Assembly (NCBI RefSeq): GCF_000009265.1
Contig: NC_008384.1
Coordinates: 372,001 to 436,000, forward strand
Length of the DNA: 64,000 bases
From: Rhizobium johnstonii 3841
GTDB taxonomy: Bacteria; Pseudomonadota; Alphaproteobacteria; Rhizobiales; Rhizobiaceae
Reading direction: 5' to 3'
Part shown: piece after piece, positions 25,665 through 34,711 of the stretch
Numbering within the stretch: the stretch's first letter is position 1
Layout of the letters: every line of letters begins with the position of its first letter
The notes under the pieces: model-generated
The model's database searches: none
Seen by the model: only the letters and a program-made list of their open reading frames with translations
What the model was told of the DNA's origin: nothing
Made by a program: the position numbers and the translations under genes

Positions 25665-26417
25665 ATGCTCGTTGCGCAGATATCCGATATCCATGCAGGG
25701 CCAGACCTTTCGTCGCTGCGGACGCTGGAGCGGGCGATAGCGTGGCTGAAGACGTTCCGCCCGGATGTGCTTGTTGTCACCGGAGATCTGGTGGACGACG
25801 GATGGCGGCACGGCTATCGCCTGGTCGCCGAAAGCCTGCGGTTGCTGGACTGCCCTGTCCACCTGTTGCCGGGCAATGGTGACGATGTGCGATTGATGCG
25901 GTCCGAACTTGCCGCCGTCGGCCCATGGATCAATGCGACGGGACCGATGCATTTCCGGACAGCCGTCGATGATCTAACCCTCTTCGGTGTCGATGTGACC
26001 GTCGCCGGCCAGAGCTACGGCGACGTCCGGCCGCATCTGCCATGGCTGATGAGCGCGCTTGCCGACGTGACGACACCCTCCCTTCTGTTCATGCATCAGC
26101 CGCCATTCAGGATTGGCATCGAGGCGCTGGACCAGGTCGGATGCAGGAACGGCAGTGCGCTTCTCGGTACGCTCGAGACGATGCACAGACTGCCGCTGGC
26201 GATTCTCTGCGGCCATGTCCACCGACCCGCATTTGGTCGGTTGGGATCGATCCCTGTCCAGACCTGCGGCTCCCTCTGCCCGCCCAATCCGCTTCTGCTG
26301 GAAGGCCGTGCGGATCTTTCGGTGATCGACGCTCCGTCCTTCCTCGTGCATGAGGTCCGCGACGGCAGGCTGGTTTCGCACGTGGTCTCGGTTCCGGCAT
26401 CAGACAGGGGCGCATGA
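25665..26417 (+). CDS. Calcineurin-like metallophosphoesterase, CpdA-like
   Basis: 250 residues from the ATG at 25665, which follows an ideal AGGAGG site; the longer in-frame start at 25635 is not needed. Metal motifs: D-x-H in ISDIH, GDLVDDG, and GHVH near the C-terminus. The usual GNH(D/E) block reads GNGDD, so the catalytic histidine is replaced by glycine, which may lower or alter activity. Related enzymes hydrolyse cAMP or phosphodiesters. It follows the ABC genes by 70 bases and may process the imported compound. Confidence 0.75.
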   Translation: MLVAQISDIHAGPDLSSLRTLERAIAWLKTFRPDVLVVTGDLVDDGWRHGYRLVAESLRLLDCPVHLLPGNGDDVRLMRSELAAVGPWINATGPMHFRTAVDDLTLFGVDVTVAGQSYGDVRPHLPWLMSALADVTTPSLLFMHQPPFRIGIEALDQVGCRNGSALLGTLETMHRLPLAILCGHVHRPAFGRLGSIPVQTCGSLCPPNPLLLEGRADLSVIDAPSFLVHEVRDGRLVSHVVSVPASDRGA

Positions 26418-26519
26418 AGGATTGCACGGTCATTCCTCACGTGCAGCGAGCGGAAAAATCTTTTGCCGCATCGCCCATGAGGGCTATATCGTGCGTGTGA
26501 TTATGCTGGATTGGATGCC

Positions 26520-27752
26520 ATGACCGACACTGTTCTCGACCGCTTTCTCCGTTATGTCGTTATCGACACGCAATCCGACCCTGCCTCGTCGACGCAGCCG
26601 ACCACCGGCAAGCAGAAGGATCTGGGCCGGGTTCTGGTCGATGAACTGCTGAAGATCGGTCTGGCGGACGCGCATCTCGATGAGCACGGCTATGTCTACG
26701 CGACCATTCCGGCCAATAGCGACAAGGCGGTGCCGGTCATCTGTTTCTGCTCGCACATGGATACGGCGCCCGATTTCAGTGGCACCGATGTCAAGCCGCA
26801 GATCATCAGGAACTATGCCGGCGGGGATATCAAGCTTGCCGGCGACACGGGCCGGGTGATCCGCGTCAGCGATCACCCCGAACTGCAGAACCAGATCGGC
26901 AACGATATCGTCACGACCGATGGGACGACATTGCTCGGCGCCGACGACAAGGCCGGACTGGCCGAAATCATGACCGCGGCTGCGATGCTCGTCGGCAATC
27001 CTGATATCAGGCACGGGACGATCAAGATCCTGTTCACGCCCGACGAGGAAGTCGGGCGCGGCGTCAACAAGGTCGACCTGAAGAAACTCGGTGCCGACTT
27101 CGCCTATACGATGGACGGCGAGACGGCTGGCCATATCGAGGATGAGACCTTCTCGGCCGACGGCGTCGAGATCAGCATATCAGGTGTGGCGATCCATCCC
27201 GGTTTCGCCAAGGACCGCATGGAAAACGCCATCAAGATCGCCGGCGCCATCATCGACCGGCTGCCGAGGGATATTGCGCCGGAGACTACGGAAGGCCAGC
27301 AGGGTTTCATCCATCCCACCGGCGTGACCGGTTCGATGGAGAAGGCGTCGCTGAGCCTCATCATCCGTGACTTCACCGACAAGGGGCTGACGGAAAAGGA
27401 AACGATGCTCGATGCCATCGTCAAGGACGTGATGGCTGGCTATCCCGGCTCGACCTATCGTTTTGAAGTGAAGGAGCAGTATCGCAACATGAAGGTGGTG
27501 CTCGATCGTCACCCGGAGATCGTCGAGAACGCCATCGAGGCGGTGCGCCGGGCCGGCATGACGCCGGTGCGCGGCAGCATCCGCGGCGGCACGGATGGCT
27601 CGCGCCTTTCCTTCATGGGACTACCGTGCCCGAACATCTTTGCCGGCGGCCATGCATTCCACTCGCCGCTCGAATGGGTCAGCCGCCAGGATATGGAAAA
27701 GGCCGTCAAAACGATTGTGGAACTGGCGAGGGTCTGGGAAGAGCGCGCCTAA
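26520..27752 (+). CDS. pepT: Peptidase T (aminotripeptidase)
   Basis: 410 residues, M20B family. Zinc ligands lie in HMDTAPD, the metal-bridging Asp in GADDKAG, the catalytic Glu pair in PDEEVG, then a Zn Asp in MDGE and a C-terminal His in HSPLEW. It removes the N-terminal residue of tripeptides in the cytosol. The start is set at the second Met (26520), the first (26511) adding three residues. Separate promoter probable, since about 100 bases precede it. Confidence 0.92.
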   Translation: MTDTVLDRFLRYVVIDTQSDPASSTQPTTGKQKDLGRVLVDELLKIGLADAHLDEHGYVYATIPANSDKAVPVICFCSHMDTAPDFSGTDVKPQIIRNYAGGDIKLAGDTGRVIRVSDHPELQNQIGNDIVTTDGTTLLGADDKAGLAEIMTAAAMLVGNPDIRHGTIKILFTPDEEVGRGVNKVDLKKLGADFAYTMDGETAGHIEDETFSADGVEISISGVAIHPGFAKDRMENAIKIAGAIIDRLPRDIAPETTEGQQGFIHPTGVTGSMEKASLSLIIRDFTDKGLTEKETMLDAIVKDVMAGYPGSTYRFEVKEQYRNMKVVLDRHPEIVENAIEAVRRAGMTPVRGSIRGGTDGSRLSFMGLPCPNIFAGGHAFHSPLEWVSRQDMEKAVKTIVELARVWEERA

Positions 27753-27830
27753 AGCAATTCCAGCAAAAGTGCGCAGCGGTTTTGCGTCCGGAATTGCGCG
27801 GAAACAAAAACGCGCTTCCATCTAACTCAA
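27753..27830. repeat. Dispersed rhizobial intergenic repeat (AGCAATTCCAGCAAAAGTG type)
   Basis: The stretch containing AGCAATTCCAGCAAAAGTG and CGGTTTTGCGTCCGGAATTG matches a repeat that I recall as scattered through Rhizobium intergenic regions. The inner parts CAATTCC and GGAATTG are inverted, so it can fold. It sits between pepT and the convergent hydrolase gene; a GGCGGTT/AACCGCC stem at 27839-27856 overlaps the stop of the latter. Confidence 0.5.
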
Positions 27831-27847
27831 ACCGAAAGGGCGGTTGA

Positions 27848-28684
27848 TTAACCGCCGTTCGCCGGAAGGCTTTCGCGCAGCATCACGCTGTCATAGGCGG
27901 GCCGGGGCGTCGGGATCGCGATGGGCATTCCCGGTTCGGGCTCGACCGATCTTACCGGCAATGTTTCCGGCGTGGTCACCGGCGCAGTGATCCGCATCTG
28001 CCCCGTGCTCGCCGTAGCCATGGGGTCCGGAGCCGGCAGAGGAACGGGAACTTCCGAGGGTATCAGGGCTTCGAATTGCGGCGGCAGCATGCTTTCGCCG
28101 GGCACATAGTTCATCGCCACCTCGTAGGAGGGCAGCGGCGGCGGCGTTTGAAGCATGCCGTTGGAGTCGCGTTTCTCGTAGAAGGCGTTGCCGCCGGCGA
28201 CCGTCACATAGTGCATGTTGTCGTAGGGGAACTTCAGTCCATTGGTGTGGAAGAACATCGCATCCTTCACCGCAGGATGGCGGGCGCCCTTGATAAGGAT
28301 CGCATCGGCCGCGCTCGCAAGCTCGGTTTCCGCCTGCGGCTTGACTTCGCGCGTCATCACGCCGGGCGCGAACTGCCTTTTCTGGGCCACGACCCCGCAG
28401 ATGGAAGGGGGATAGGCGCCGGAGGTGAGCCTGTTCATAACGACGGTCCCGACAGCCATGTAGCCGTCCTCGTCCGAATGCTGCGATTCGAAATACATCG
28501 CGCGCTGCAGGCATTCGCGATCCTTGGCCGTATAATTGAACGTGACTTTCGCCGCTTGGCCCTGCTTCGTCTTGGTGTTCGCCGCCGTTGCCGCCGGTTT
28601 CGATGTCGTCGTGCAGCTTGCAGCTGCCAGTCCTACGAGCAAAATCCCGATCAGGGATTTTCCAAAGGAAATCTCCGCCCTCAA
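27848..28684 (-). CDS. Cell-wall hydrolase (SleB-type) lipoprotein
   Basis: 278 residues. N-terminal signal with a lipobox ending in Cys24 (AAASC), so a lipoprotein. The hydrolase_2/SleB domain (about residues 50-170) shows ECLQRAMYFESQHSDEDG with the catalytic Glu, then CGVVAQKRQFAP and FFHTNGLKFPY. The C-terminal 90 residues are proline-rich and low-complexity. Enzymes of this group cut peptidoglycan glycan strands; alphaproteobacterial copies act in wall remodelling, not in spore germination. Confidence 0.85.
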   Translation of the reverse strand: MRAEISFGKSLIGILLVGLAAASCTTTSKPAATAANTKTKQGQAAKVTFNYTAKDRECLQRAMYFESQHSDEDGYMAVGTVVMNRLTSGAYPPSICGVVAQKRQFAPGVMTREVKPQAETELASAADAILIKGARHPAVKDAMFFHTNGLKFPYDNMHYVTVAGGNAFYEKRDSNGMLQTPPPLPSYEVAMNYVPGESMLPPQFEALIPSEVPVPLPAPDPMATASTGQMRITAPVTTPETLPVRSVEPEPGMPIAIPTPRPAYDSVMLRESLPANGG

Positions 28685-28946
28685 CGCCAGGTGCCTCCTA
28701 TGGGATAGTCCAGCCCTTTGTGATTAAGTGAAAACGTTTTACTCGTCATATGACTGAAATACAAACAACCTTAGATCACAAAAAGCCCAAGGGACTCTCG
28801 CCAAATGCGATTCCGGCGGTGACCTCCTGCATATTCCTTAAATCGGAATTGATTCAAGGATAAAATCATGCAGCAATTCAAAGTGTTACAGCTCCTTTGC
28901 TGCTGTCGAAAAGACGCGCGGCGCAGTCGATCGCCGCCCATCTCCA

Positions 28947-29987
28947 TCAACTGCGGAACAGTTTCCAGCGGGTCGGCTTGAAAGCCACCCGGTTGCGGTC
29001 GAGCCTGTCGGCCTCGCTCGGCGGCAATTCGATCTCGATATGCGGGCGATCGGCGCCGATATCCAATTCGATATGGCGGGTACCAGCCACGCGGCGGCTG
29101 GAAACCGGCTGGCCGGCGATACAGTTTTCAGCTGATTCGCAGAGCCTGACGTCATGCGGGCGGAAATAGAGCTGCGCCGTGCCATCCGGCTCGCCTTCGG
29201 CATTGAGGCCGAGCGAGCGGCCTTCGAAGCGAATGTCGCCGTCTGATATTTCGACCTCAAGGCAGTTCGACTGGCCGATGAAGCCGAAGACGAAGGGCGA
29301 ATTCGGATTGTCGTAGACCTGGTCCGGCGTGCCCACCTGTTCGATCGCGCCCTGACTCATGACGACGACGCGGTCGGCAAGTTCCAGCGCCTCATCCTGG
29401 TCGTGGGTGACGAAGACGGTGGTATGGCCGGTGCGGTCGTGGATATCGCGCAGCCACTTGCGCAGGTCCTTGCGTACCTGGGCGTCGAGCGCGCCGAAGG
29501 GTTCGTCGAGCAGTAGCACGTTCGGCTCGACGGCCATGGCGCGGGCGAGCGCCACACGCTGGCGCTGGCCGCCGGAAAGCTGGGCCGGGTAGCGCTTTTC
29601 CAGACCGGAAAGCTGGACGAGGTCGAGCAGTTCCAACGCCCGCCTGCGGATATCGGCCTTCGGCGGCCGCCGCGCACTGTTTCTCACCTTAAGGCCGAAG
29701 GAGACGTTTTCGAGCACCGTCATGTAGCGGAAGAGAGCATAGTGCTGGAAGACGAAGCCGATATTGCGCTGCTGCACCGATTTCTTCGAGGCATCCTCGT
29801 CGCCGAAGAAGATCAGCCCCTCCGTCGGGCTTTCGAGGCCGGCAATCAGCCGCAGCAATGTCGTCTTTCCGGAGCCCGAGGGGCCGAGCAGGGCGATCAG
29901 CTCGCCGGAGCGGATGTCGAGCGAGACATCGTGCAGCGCCGGAAAACGCTCGAATTCCTTGCGAATGTTTTGAACGCGTACTTCCAT
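28947..29987 (-). CDS. cysA: Sulfate/thiosulfate ABC transporter ATPase
   Basis: 346 residues. Walker A GPSGSGKTT, signature LSGGQRQRVALAR, Walker B LLLDEPFGALD and H-loop VTHDQDEA. The C-terminal TOBE domain (about 235-345) is typical of CysA. Last gene of the operon sbp-cysT-cysW-cysA, starting 10 bases after cysW stops. Drives sulfate uptake for cysteine synthesis. Confidence 0.92.
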   Translation of the reverse strand: MEVRVQNIRKEFERFPALHDVSLDIRSGELIALLGPSGSGKTTLLRLIAGLESPTEGLIFFGDEDASKKSVQQRNIGFVFQHYALFRYMTVLENVSFGLKVRNSARRPPKADIRRRALELLDLVQLSGLEKRYPAQLSGGQRQRVALARAMAVEPNVLLLDEPFGALDAQVRKDLRKWLRDIHDRTGHTTVFVTHDQDEALELADRVVVMSQGAIEQVGTPDQVYDNPNSPFVFGFIGQSNCLEVEISDGDIRFEGRSLGLNAEGEPDGTAQLYFRPHDVRLCESAENCIAGQPVSSRRVAGTRHIELDIGADRPHIEIELPPSEADRLDRNRVAFKPTRWKLFRS

Positions 29988-29997
29988 TCCAAATCCT

Positions 29998-30870
29998 TCA
30001 GTGCCGCCGGCTGGCGGCGATTTCGGCGCTATAGCGCATTTCCAGCAGCGTCTTCAAAACAAGAGTTACGAGCGCGAGCAAGGCCAAAAGCGTGGCGACC
30101 GCAAAAGCGCCGGTGAAATTATACTCGTTGTAGAGAATTTCCACCTGCAGCGGCATGGTGTTCGTCTGGCCGCGGATGTGGCCTGATACCACCGAGACGG
30201 CGCCGAATTCGCCCATGGCGCGGGCGTTGCAGAGAAGCACGCCGTAAAGCAGGCCCCATTTGATATTCGGCAACGTCACGTGCCAGAAGGTCTGCCAGCC
30301 GCTGGCGCCGAGCGAAAGGGCTGCCTCCTCGTCGGCCGTTCCCTGTTCCTGCATCAGCGGGATCAGCTCGCGGGCGACGAAGGGGAAGGTGACGAACATG
30401 GTGGCGAGGATCAATCCCGGTACCGCAAACAGGATCTTGATGTCATGCGCGCTGAACCATTGGCCGAGCCAGGTACTGGAGCCGAACAGCAGAACGAAAA
30501 CCAGGCCCGATATGACGGGTGAGACCGAGAAGGGCAGGTCGATCAGCGTCGTCAGGAAGGCCTTGCCCTTGAACTCGAACTTGGCGATCGCCCAGGCGGC
30601 GGCGACCCCGAAGACGAGGTTGAGCGGCACGCTGACGCCGGCAACGATCAGTGTCAGGCGGATCGCCGAGAAGGTCTCCGTGTCTGCGAGCGCCTGGAAG
30701 AAGGGGCCGGCTCCCTTGCGGAAGGCCTCGACGAAGACGGCTGCGAGCGGCAGAAGCAGGATCAGCAGCAGGAAGACGAGCGAGAGGATGATCAGGCTGA
30801 AGCGCGCGATCCTGTTTTCGGTGGTCACCGAACGCAGCTTCGTTGGTTGAGCGGTCGCATCAAGCGCCAT
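29998..30870 (-). CDS. cysW: Sulfate ABC transporter permease CysW
   Basis: 290 residues from the ATG at 30870; it overlaps the end of cysT by 11 bases. Six predicted membrane helices. Conserved blocks PFVARELIPLMQEQGTADEE with the EAA loop and RAMGEFGAVSVVSGHIRGQT are characteristic of CysW. Forms the channel with CysT. Confidence 0.92.
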   Translation of the reverse strand: MALDATAQPTKLRSVTTENRIARFSLIILSLVFLLLILLLPLAAVFVEAFRKGAGPFFQALADTETFSAIRLTLIVAGVSVPLNLVFGVAAAWAIAKFEFKGKAFLTTLIDLPFSVSPVISGLVFVLLFGSSTWLGQWFSAHDIKILFAVPGLILATMFVTFPFVARELIPLMQEQGTADEEAALSLGASGWQTFWHVTLPNIKWGLLYGVLLCNARAMGEFGAVSVVSGHIRGQTNTMPLQVEILYNEYNFTGAFAVATLLALLALVTLVLKTLLEMRYSAEIAASRRH

Positions 30871-31717
30871 AGCCGTACCTCCGCCTGCTCCAGCTCTGAA
30901 TGAGATTGATGACGAGCAGCATGGCAAACGAAATGATCAGCATGATCGCCGCAATGCCGGTCGCCGCGGCGTAATTATACTCTTCGAGTTTGATGATGAT
31001 CAGCAGCGGCGCGATCTCCGATTTGAACGGCAGGTTGCCGGCGATGAAGATGACCGAGCCGTATTCGCCAACGCCGCGGGCAAAGGCGAGCGCAAAGCCG
31101 GTGAGCACGGCGGGGGCCAAGCCTGGCAGCAGCACGCGGAAAATCGTCTGGAAGCGGTTGGCGCCGAGCGTTGCCGCAGCCTCCTCCACTTCCTTGTCGA
31201 TCTCCTCCATGACCGGCTGCACGGTGCGCACCACGAAGGGCAGACCGACGAAGATCAGCGCCACGACGATGCCGGCCGGCGTGAAGGCGATCTTGATGCC
31301 GAGCGGCGTCAGGAACTGGCCGATCCAGCCGTTCGGCGCGTAGAGCGTCGTCAGTGCAATGCCGGCAACGGCGGTCGGCAGCGCGAAGGGCAGGTCGACC
31401 ATGGCATCGATGATGCGCTTGCCGGGGAAACGGTAACGCACCAGCACCCAGGCGAGGATGATGCCGAAGACGACATTGACGATCGCGGCGATGAAGGCGC
31501 TGCCGAAGCTGATGCGCAGCGCGTTCAGCGTGCGAGGATCGAGCGCGATCGACCAGAATTTCTCCCAGCCGAGCGCGCTCGACCGGACGGCAAGGCCCGA
31601 GAGCGGGATGAGGATCAGAAGGGTGAGCCAGGTCAAGGTAAGGCCGAGCGCCATTCCGAAACCCGGAATGACGCTCGGCCGTTTGAACCGCCACCGCGTG
31701 GGGCTATGTGCTTTCAT
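30860..31717 (-). CDS. cysT: Sulfate ABC transporter permease CysT
   Basis: 285 residues, six membrane helices. The EAA loop reads VEEAAATLGANRFQTI and the region ARGVGEYGSVIFIAGN is diagnostic for CysT/CysU. It starts 8 bases after the binding-protein gene stops and overlaps cysW. Confidence 0.92.
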   Translation of the reverse strand: MKAHSPTRWRFKRPSVIPGFGMALGLTLTWLTLLILIPLSGLAVRSSALGWEKFWSIALDPRTLNALRISFGSAFIAAIVNVVFGIILAWVLVRYRFPGKRIIDAMVDLPFALPTAVAGIALTTLYAPNGWIGQFLTPLGIKIAFTPAGIVVALIFVGLPFVVRTVQPVMEEIDKEVEEAAATLGANRFQTIFRVLLPGLAPAVLTGFALAFARGVGEYGSVIFIAGNLPFKSEIAPLLIIIKLEEYNYAAATGIAAIMLIISFAMLLVINLIQSWSRRRYGYGA

Positions 31718-31725
31718 GAAGTCTA

Positions 31726-32751
31726 TTATTGGGCCGGCTTGTAGATTTGGTCAAATACGCCGCCGTCGCCGAAGAATTTCGGCTGTGCGTCTTTCCAGCC
31801 GCCGAAGTCGTCGATGGTCGCGAGCGTCAGCTTCGGGAAGCGGGCGATGTCAGCCGGATCGGCGGCTTCCGGCTTGGTCGGCCGATAGTAGTGCTTGGCA
31901 GCAATCTTCTGGCCTTCGTCCGAATAGAGGTAGTTGAGATAGGCTTCGGCGACCTTGCGCGTGCCCTTCTTGTCGACATTGCCGTCGACAATGGCGACCG
32001 GCGGGTCGGCGCGGATGGAGAAGGCCGGGGTGACGATCTCGAACTGGTCGGGACCGAGTTCTTCGAGCGAAAGATAGGCTTCGTTTTCCCAGGCGAGCAG
32101 CACGTCGCCGAGGCCGCGCTGGACGAAGGTGGTCGTGGCGCCGCGAGCGCCGGTGTCGAGGACCGGGACGTGCTGCAGCAGTTTTGCAACGTAGTCCTGC
32201 GCCTTGGCTTCGTCGCCGCCATTCGCCTGCTTGGCCCATGCCCAGGCAGCCAGGAAGTTCCAGCGGGCGCCGCCCGATGTCTTCGGGTTCGGGGTGATGA
32301 CCTGCACGTCGTCCTTGATCAGGTCGCTCCAATCCTTGATGCCCTTCGGGTTGCCCTTGCGGACGAGGAAGACGATCGTCGACGTATAGGGCGTCGAATT
32401 GTTGGGGAACTTGGTCTTCCAGTCGGCCGGGATCTTGCCGGTCGCCTTGGCGATGGCGTCGATATCGCCTTCGAGGGCAAGTGTCACGACATCGGCGTCG
32501 AGGCCGTCGATGACGGATCGGGCCTGGGCGCCGGAACCGCCATGCGAAGCCTGGATCGTCACGGTTTCACCGCTGTCCTTTTGCCACTTGGCGGCAAAGG
32601 CGGCATTGAAATCCTTATACAATTCGCGGGTCGGATCGTAGGAAACGTTAAGAATCGTCTGATCTGCGAATGCCGGAGCAATGCTTCCGATCGCGAAGCT
32701 GCCTGCCATGACCGCCGCCGCGAGGAGCTGGGTGAGCCGTTGTGTCTGCAT
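31726..32751 (-). CDS. sbp: Sulfate-binding periplasmic protein
   Basis: 341 residues from the ATG at 32751, which follows an AGGAGG site; the frame is open upstream to 33108 but has no family similarity there. Signal peptide of about 29 residues ends ...APAFA. Mature protein: LNVSYDPTRELYKDFN, the sulfate-contact region ASHGGSGAQARSV and ARGATTTFVQRGLGDVLLAW. First gene of the sulfate importer operon. Its promoter must lie in 32752-32900; an AT-rich CATTATAC lies about 45 bases upstream. Confidence 0.92.
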   Translation of the reverse strand: MQTQRLTQLLAAAVMAGSFAIGSIAPAFADQTILNVSYDPTRELYKDFNAAFAAKWQKDSGETVTIQASHGGSGAQARSVIDGLDADVVTLALEGDIDAIAKATGKIPADWKTKFPNNSTPYTSTIVFLVRKGNPKGIKDWSDLIKDDVQVITPNPKTSGGARWNFLAAWAWAKQANGGDEAKAQDYVAKLLQHVPVLDTGARGATTTFVQRGLGDVLLAWENEAYLSLEELGPDQFEIVTPAFSIRADPPVAIVDGNVDKKGTRKVAEAYLNYLYSDEGQKIAAKHYYRPTKPEAADPADIARFPKLTLATIDDFGGWKDAQPKFFGDGGVFDQIYKPAQ

Positions 32752-33113
32752 GGGGAACCCTCCTGTTTTCTGTCTTAACTCTATCAACTCAGTCGTATAA
32801 TGAAACAAAGGTTCTTCCGGTTCCGGCATGGCTGTTAGAATGCAATTCCATTTAAGGGGCAATTTGGAAATGGACGTGCCGAAGTTGGCCGCGGCCAATT
32901 GGTCGCCGGGCGCTGCCTGCCGCAGGGCCGTGTTTTTTTGGCCACAGTTCCTCCACGAAAACGACATGGTGATGCAGATTTTTGCCGAGATTTTGCCGCG
33001 ATGACACTTGCGGATTCCTATATGGCTCCCGTGCGGTCGTATTCGCCGACTGCTACGCGGGGGCAACCCTTGAAGTGCGCCTCGCATTCCAAACCTGTTT
33101 AGGGCCATTCAAA
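32752..33113. promoter_or_regulatory. Divergent promoter region between sbp and the porin gene
   Basis: No gene is credible here. It must hold the sulfate-operon promoter (minus strand) and the porin promoter (plus strand). On the minus strand CATTATAC at about 32796-32803 could serve as a -10 element. No CysB-type site could be assigned with confidence. Confidence 0.4.
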
Positions 33114-34130
33114 ATGAATATCAGAACTATCCTTTTTGCCTCCGTTGCCGCCCTTGCCGCGGCCTCCGGAGCCCGTGCAGCCGACGCCATCGTAGCGGCG
33201 GAACCCGAGCCCGTGGAATATGTTCGCGTTTGCGACGCCTACGGTACCGGCTATTTTTATATTCCGGGGACGGAAACATGCCTTTCGATCGGCGGTTACA
33301 TCCGTACCGAAGTGCGCTTCGGTGAGCAGATATCCGGCGATTCCGACGTAAACTTCTGGACTCGTGGTCAGGTCACCTTCCAGACCAAGAACGACACCGA
33401 GTACGGTACGCTCACCGGCGTCATCACCCTGCGTTACAATGTCGACAATGCCTCCGATCAGGAAGCTTTGCTCGACGAAGGCTATCTCGACATTGCCGGT
33501 TTCCGCGCCGGTAAACTGTACAGCTGGTGGGATGACGACATGAGCGGCGAGACCGATACGCTCGCCAGCAACGAGACGACCCACAACTCGATCCGTTATC
33601 AGTACGAGAATGGTGCTTTCGCGGCCGGCATTTCGGTCGACGAACTCGAAGAAGACTACGACACCAAGCCGGGCGAAGGCCCGAACAACTTCGGTGTCGC
33701 AGGCCAGGTCTCCTACAAGGCTGGCGCCATCAGCGCTTACCTGCTTGCCGGTTATGACACCGACACCAGCGAAGTCGCTGTCCGCGGTATCGTCTATGCC
33801 GACATCGGCCCGGGCACGCTCGGCATTGCCGGCGTATGGGCAAGCGGCGCCAACTACTACTACGAAGAGTCCGAATGGACGATCGCAGCAGAATATGCCT
33901 TGAAGGTCAACGACAAGTGGTCGGTCACCCCAGGCTTCCAGTACTTCGAGAACATCGCTCTCGAGGCTGACGGCAACGGCTTCACCGGCGGCAGCGCCTA
34001 CACGACGGGTGTCACCATCGACTACCAGATCGTCGAAGACCTGCGTTCGAAGCTCAGCGTGCAATATCACGATGAGGACGAAGGCGACGACGAAGTGTTC
34101 GGCTTCCTGCGCTTCCAGCGCGATTTCTAA
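33114..34130 (+). CDS. Outer-membrane porin (Rhizobiales type)
   Basis: 338 residues from the ATG at 33114. Signal peptide of about 22 residues (cut after ...GARA). The mature start reads YVRVCDAYGTGYFYIPG, TETCLSIGGYIRTEV, the hallmark of the Porin_2 family of Rhizobiales/Brucella, with two conserved cysteines, alternating beta-strands and a terminal phenylalanine (QRDF) for BAM insertion. The acidic loops suggest cation selectivity. General diffusion of small solutes. Confidence 0.9.
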   Translation: MNIRTILFASVAALAAASGARAADAIVAAEPEPVEYVRVCDAYGTGYFYIPGTETCLSIGGYIRTEVRFGEQISGDSDVNFWTRGQVTFQTKNDTEYGTLTGVITLRYNVDNASDQEALLDEGYLDIAGFRAGKLYSWWDDDMSGETDTLASNETTHNSIRYQYENGAFAAGISVDELEEDYDTKPGEGPNNFGVAGQVSYKAGAISAYLLAGYDTDTSEVAVRGIVYADIGPGTLGIAGVWASGANYYYEESEWTIAAEYALKVNDKWSVTPGFQYFENIALEADGNGFTGGSAYTTGVTIDYQIVEDLRSKLSVQYHDEDEGDDEVFGFLRFQRDF

Positions 34131-34152
34131 GATAGTCTGATTGCAGACGAGC

Positions 34153-34181
34153 GGGCGCGACCTTCGGGCCGCGCCTTATTT
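34153..34181 (+). terminator. Terminator after the porin gene
   Basis: GGGCGCG and CCGCGCC pair around a 9-base loop and are followed by TTATTT, 22 bases after the porin stop codon. Confidence 0.6.
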
Positions 34182-34214
34182 ATGATGCCGAGAAGTGTGA
34201 GCGGTTTTGGGGCG

Positions 34215-34670
34215 TCATACCCGTGAATCGGCGATGAAATCGGAATAGAATTCGTCGACCGTTCTTGCCTTGCGCATGGCGGCAAGCACGCCGTCCGATT
34301 GCAGCCGCCTGGCGATGGCGGACAGCACGTTCAGATATTCGCCGCGATTGGTTTCCCCGAAGAGCAGCACGACGGCGATGTCGGTCGGGATATCGTCGAT
34401 CGCCTCGAAATCCAGCGGCTGGGCAAAGCGGATGAGCAGGCCGCGTGGGCTGGTCATGGCGTCGATCGCCGCATGCGGGATGGCGATGCCGTTGCCGATG
34501 CCGGTGGAGCCGAGCTTCTCACGCGCTTCGAGCGCCTTCAGGATGGTCTGGCCGTCGACGGAGAAAGCCTTGGCGGCCTTGTCCGCTATAGTCTGCAGCG
34601 CGCGCCATTTGGTCGGCGCCGACACGCCGATGAAAGTGTGTTCCGGCCGGATGATGTTGGGAAGGTTCAT
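34215..34670 (-). CDS. ptsN: PTS IIA-like nitrogen regulatory protein PtsN
   Basis: 151 residues from the ATG at 34670; the frame upstream to 34715 overlaps kdpE and is not family-like. EIIA-Ntr fold with the phosphorylated histidine at about residue 66 (GIAIPHA). In E. coli unphosphorylated PtsN binds KdpD and raises kdp expression, and in R. leguminosarum the nitrogen PTS is linked to potassium and ABC transport. Placement 41 bases after kdpE suggests this copy serves the Kdp system directly. Confidence 0.88.
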   Translation of the reverse strand: MNLPNIIRPEHTFIGVSAPTKWRALQTIADKAAKAFSVDGQTILKALEAREKLGSTGIGNGIAIPHAAIDAMTSPRGLLIRFAQPLDFEAIDDIPTDIAVVLLFGETNRGEYLNVLSAIARRLQSDGVLAAMRKARTVDEFYSDFIADSRV

Positions 34671-34711
34671 GTCATTCTCAATACTGTTCGGGCAGCGGGA
34701 GGGAGGGGATG

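Noticed and set aside
24702..25952. 416-codon minus-strand frame opposite the ABC ATPase
   Set aside because: Antisense shadow with His/Arg/Gln-rich low-similarity sequence; it spans two real plus-strand genes.
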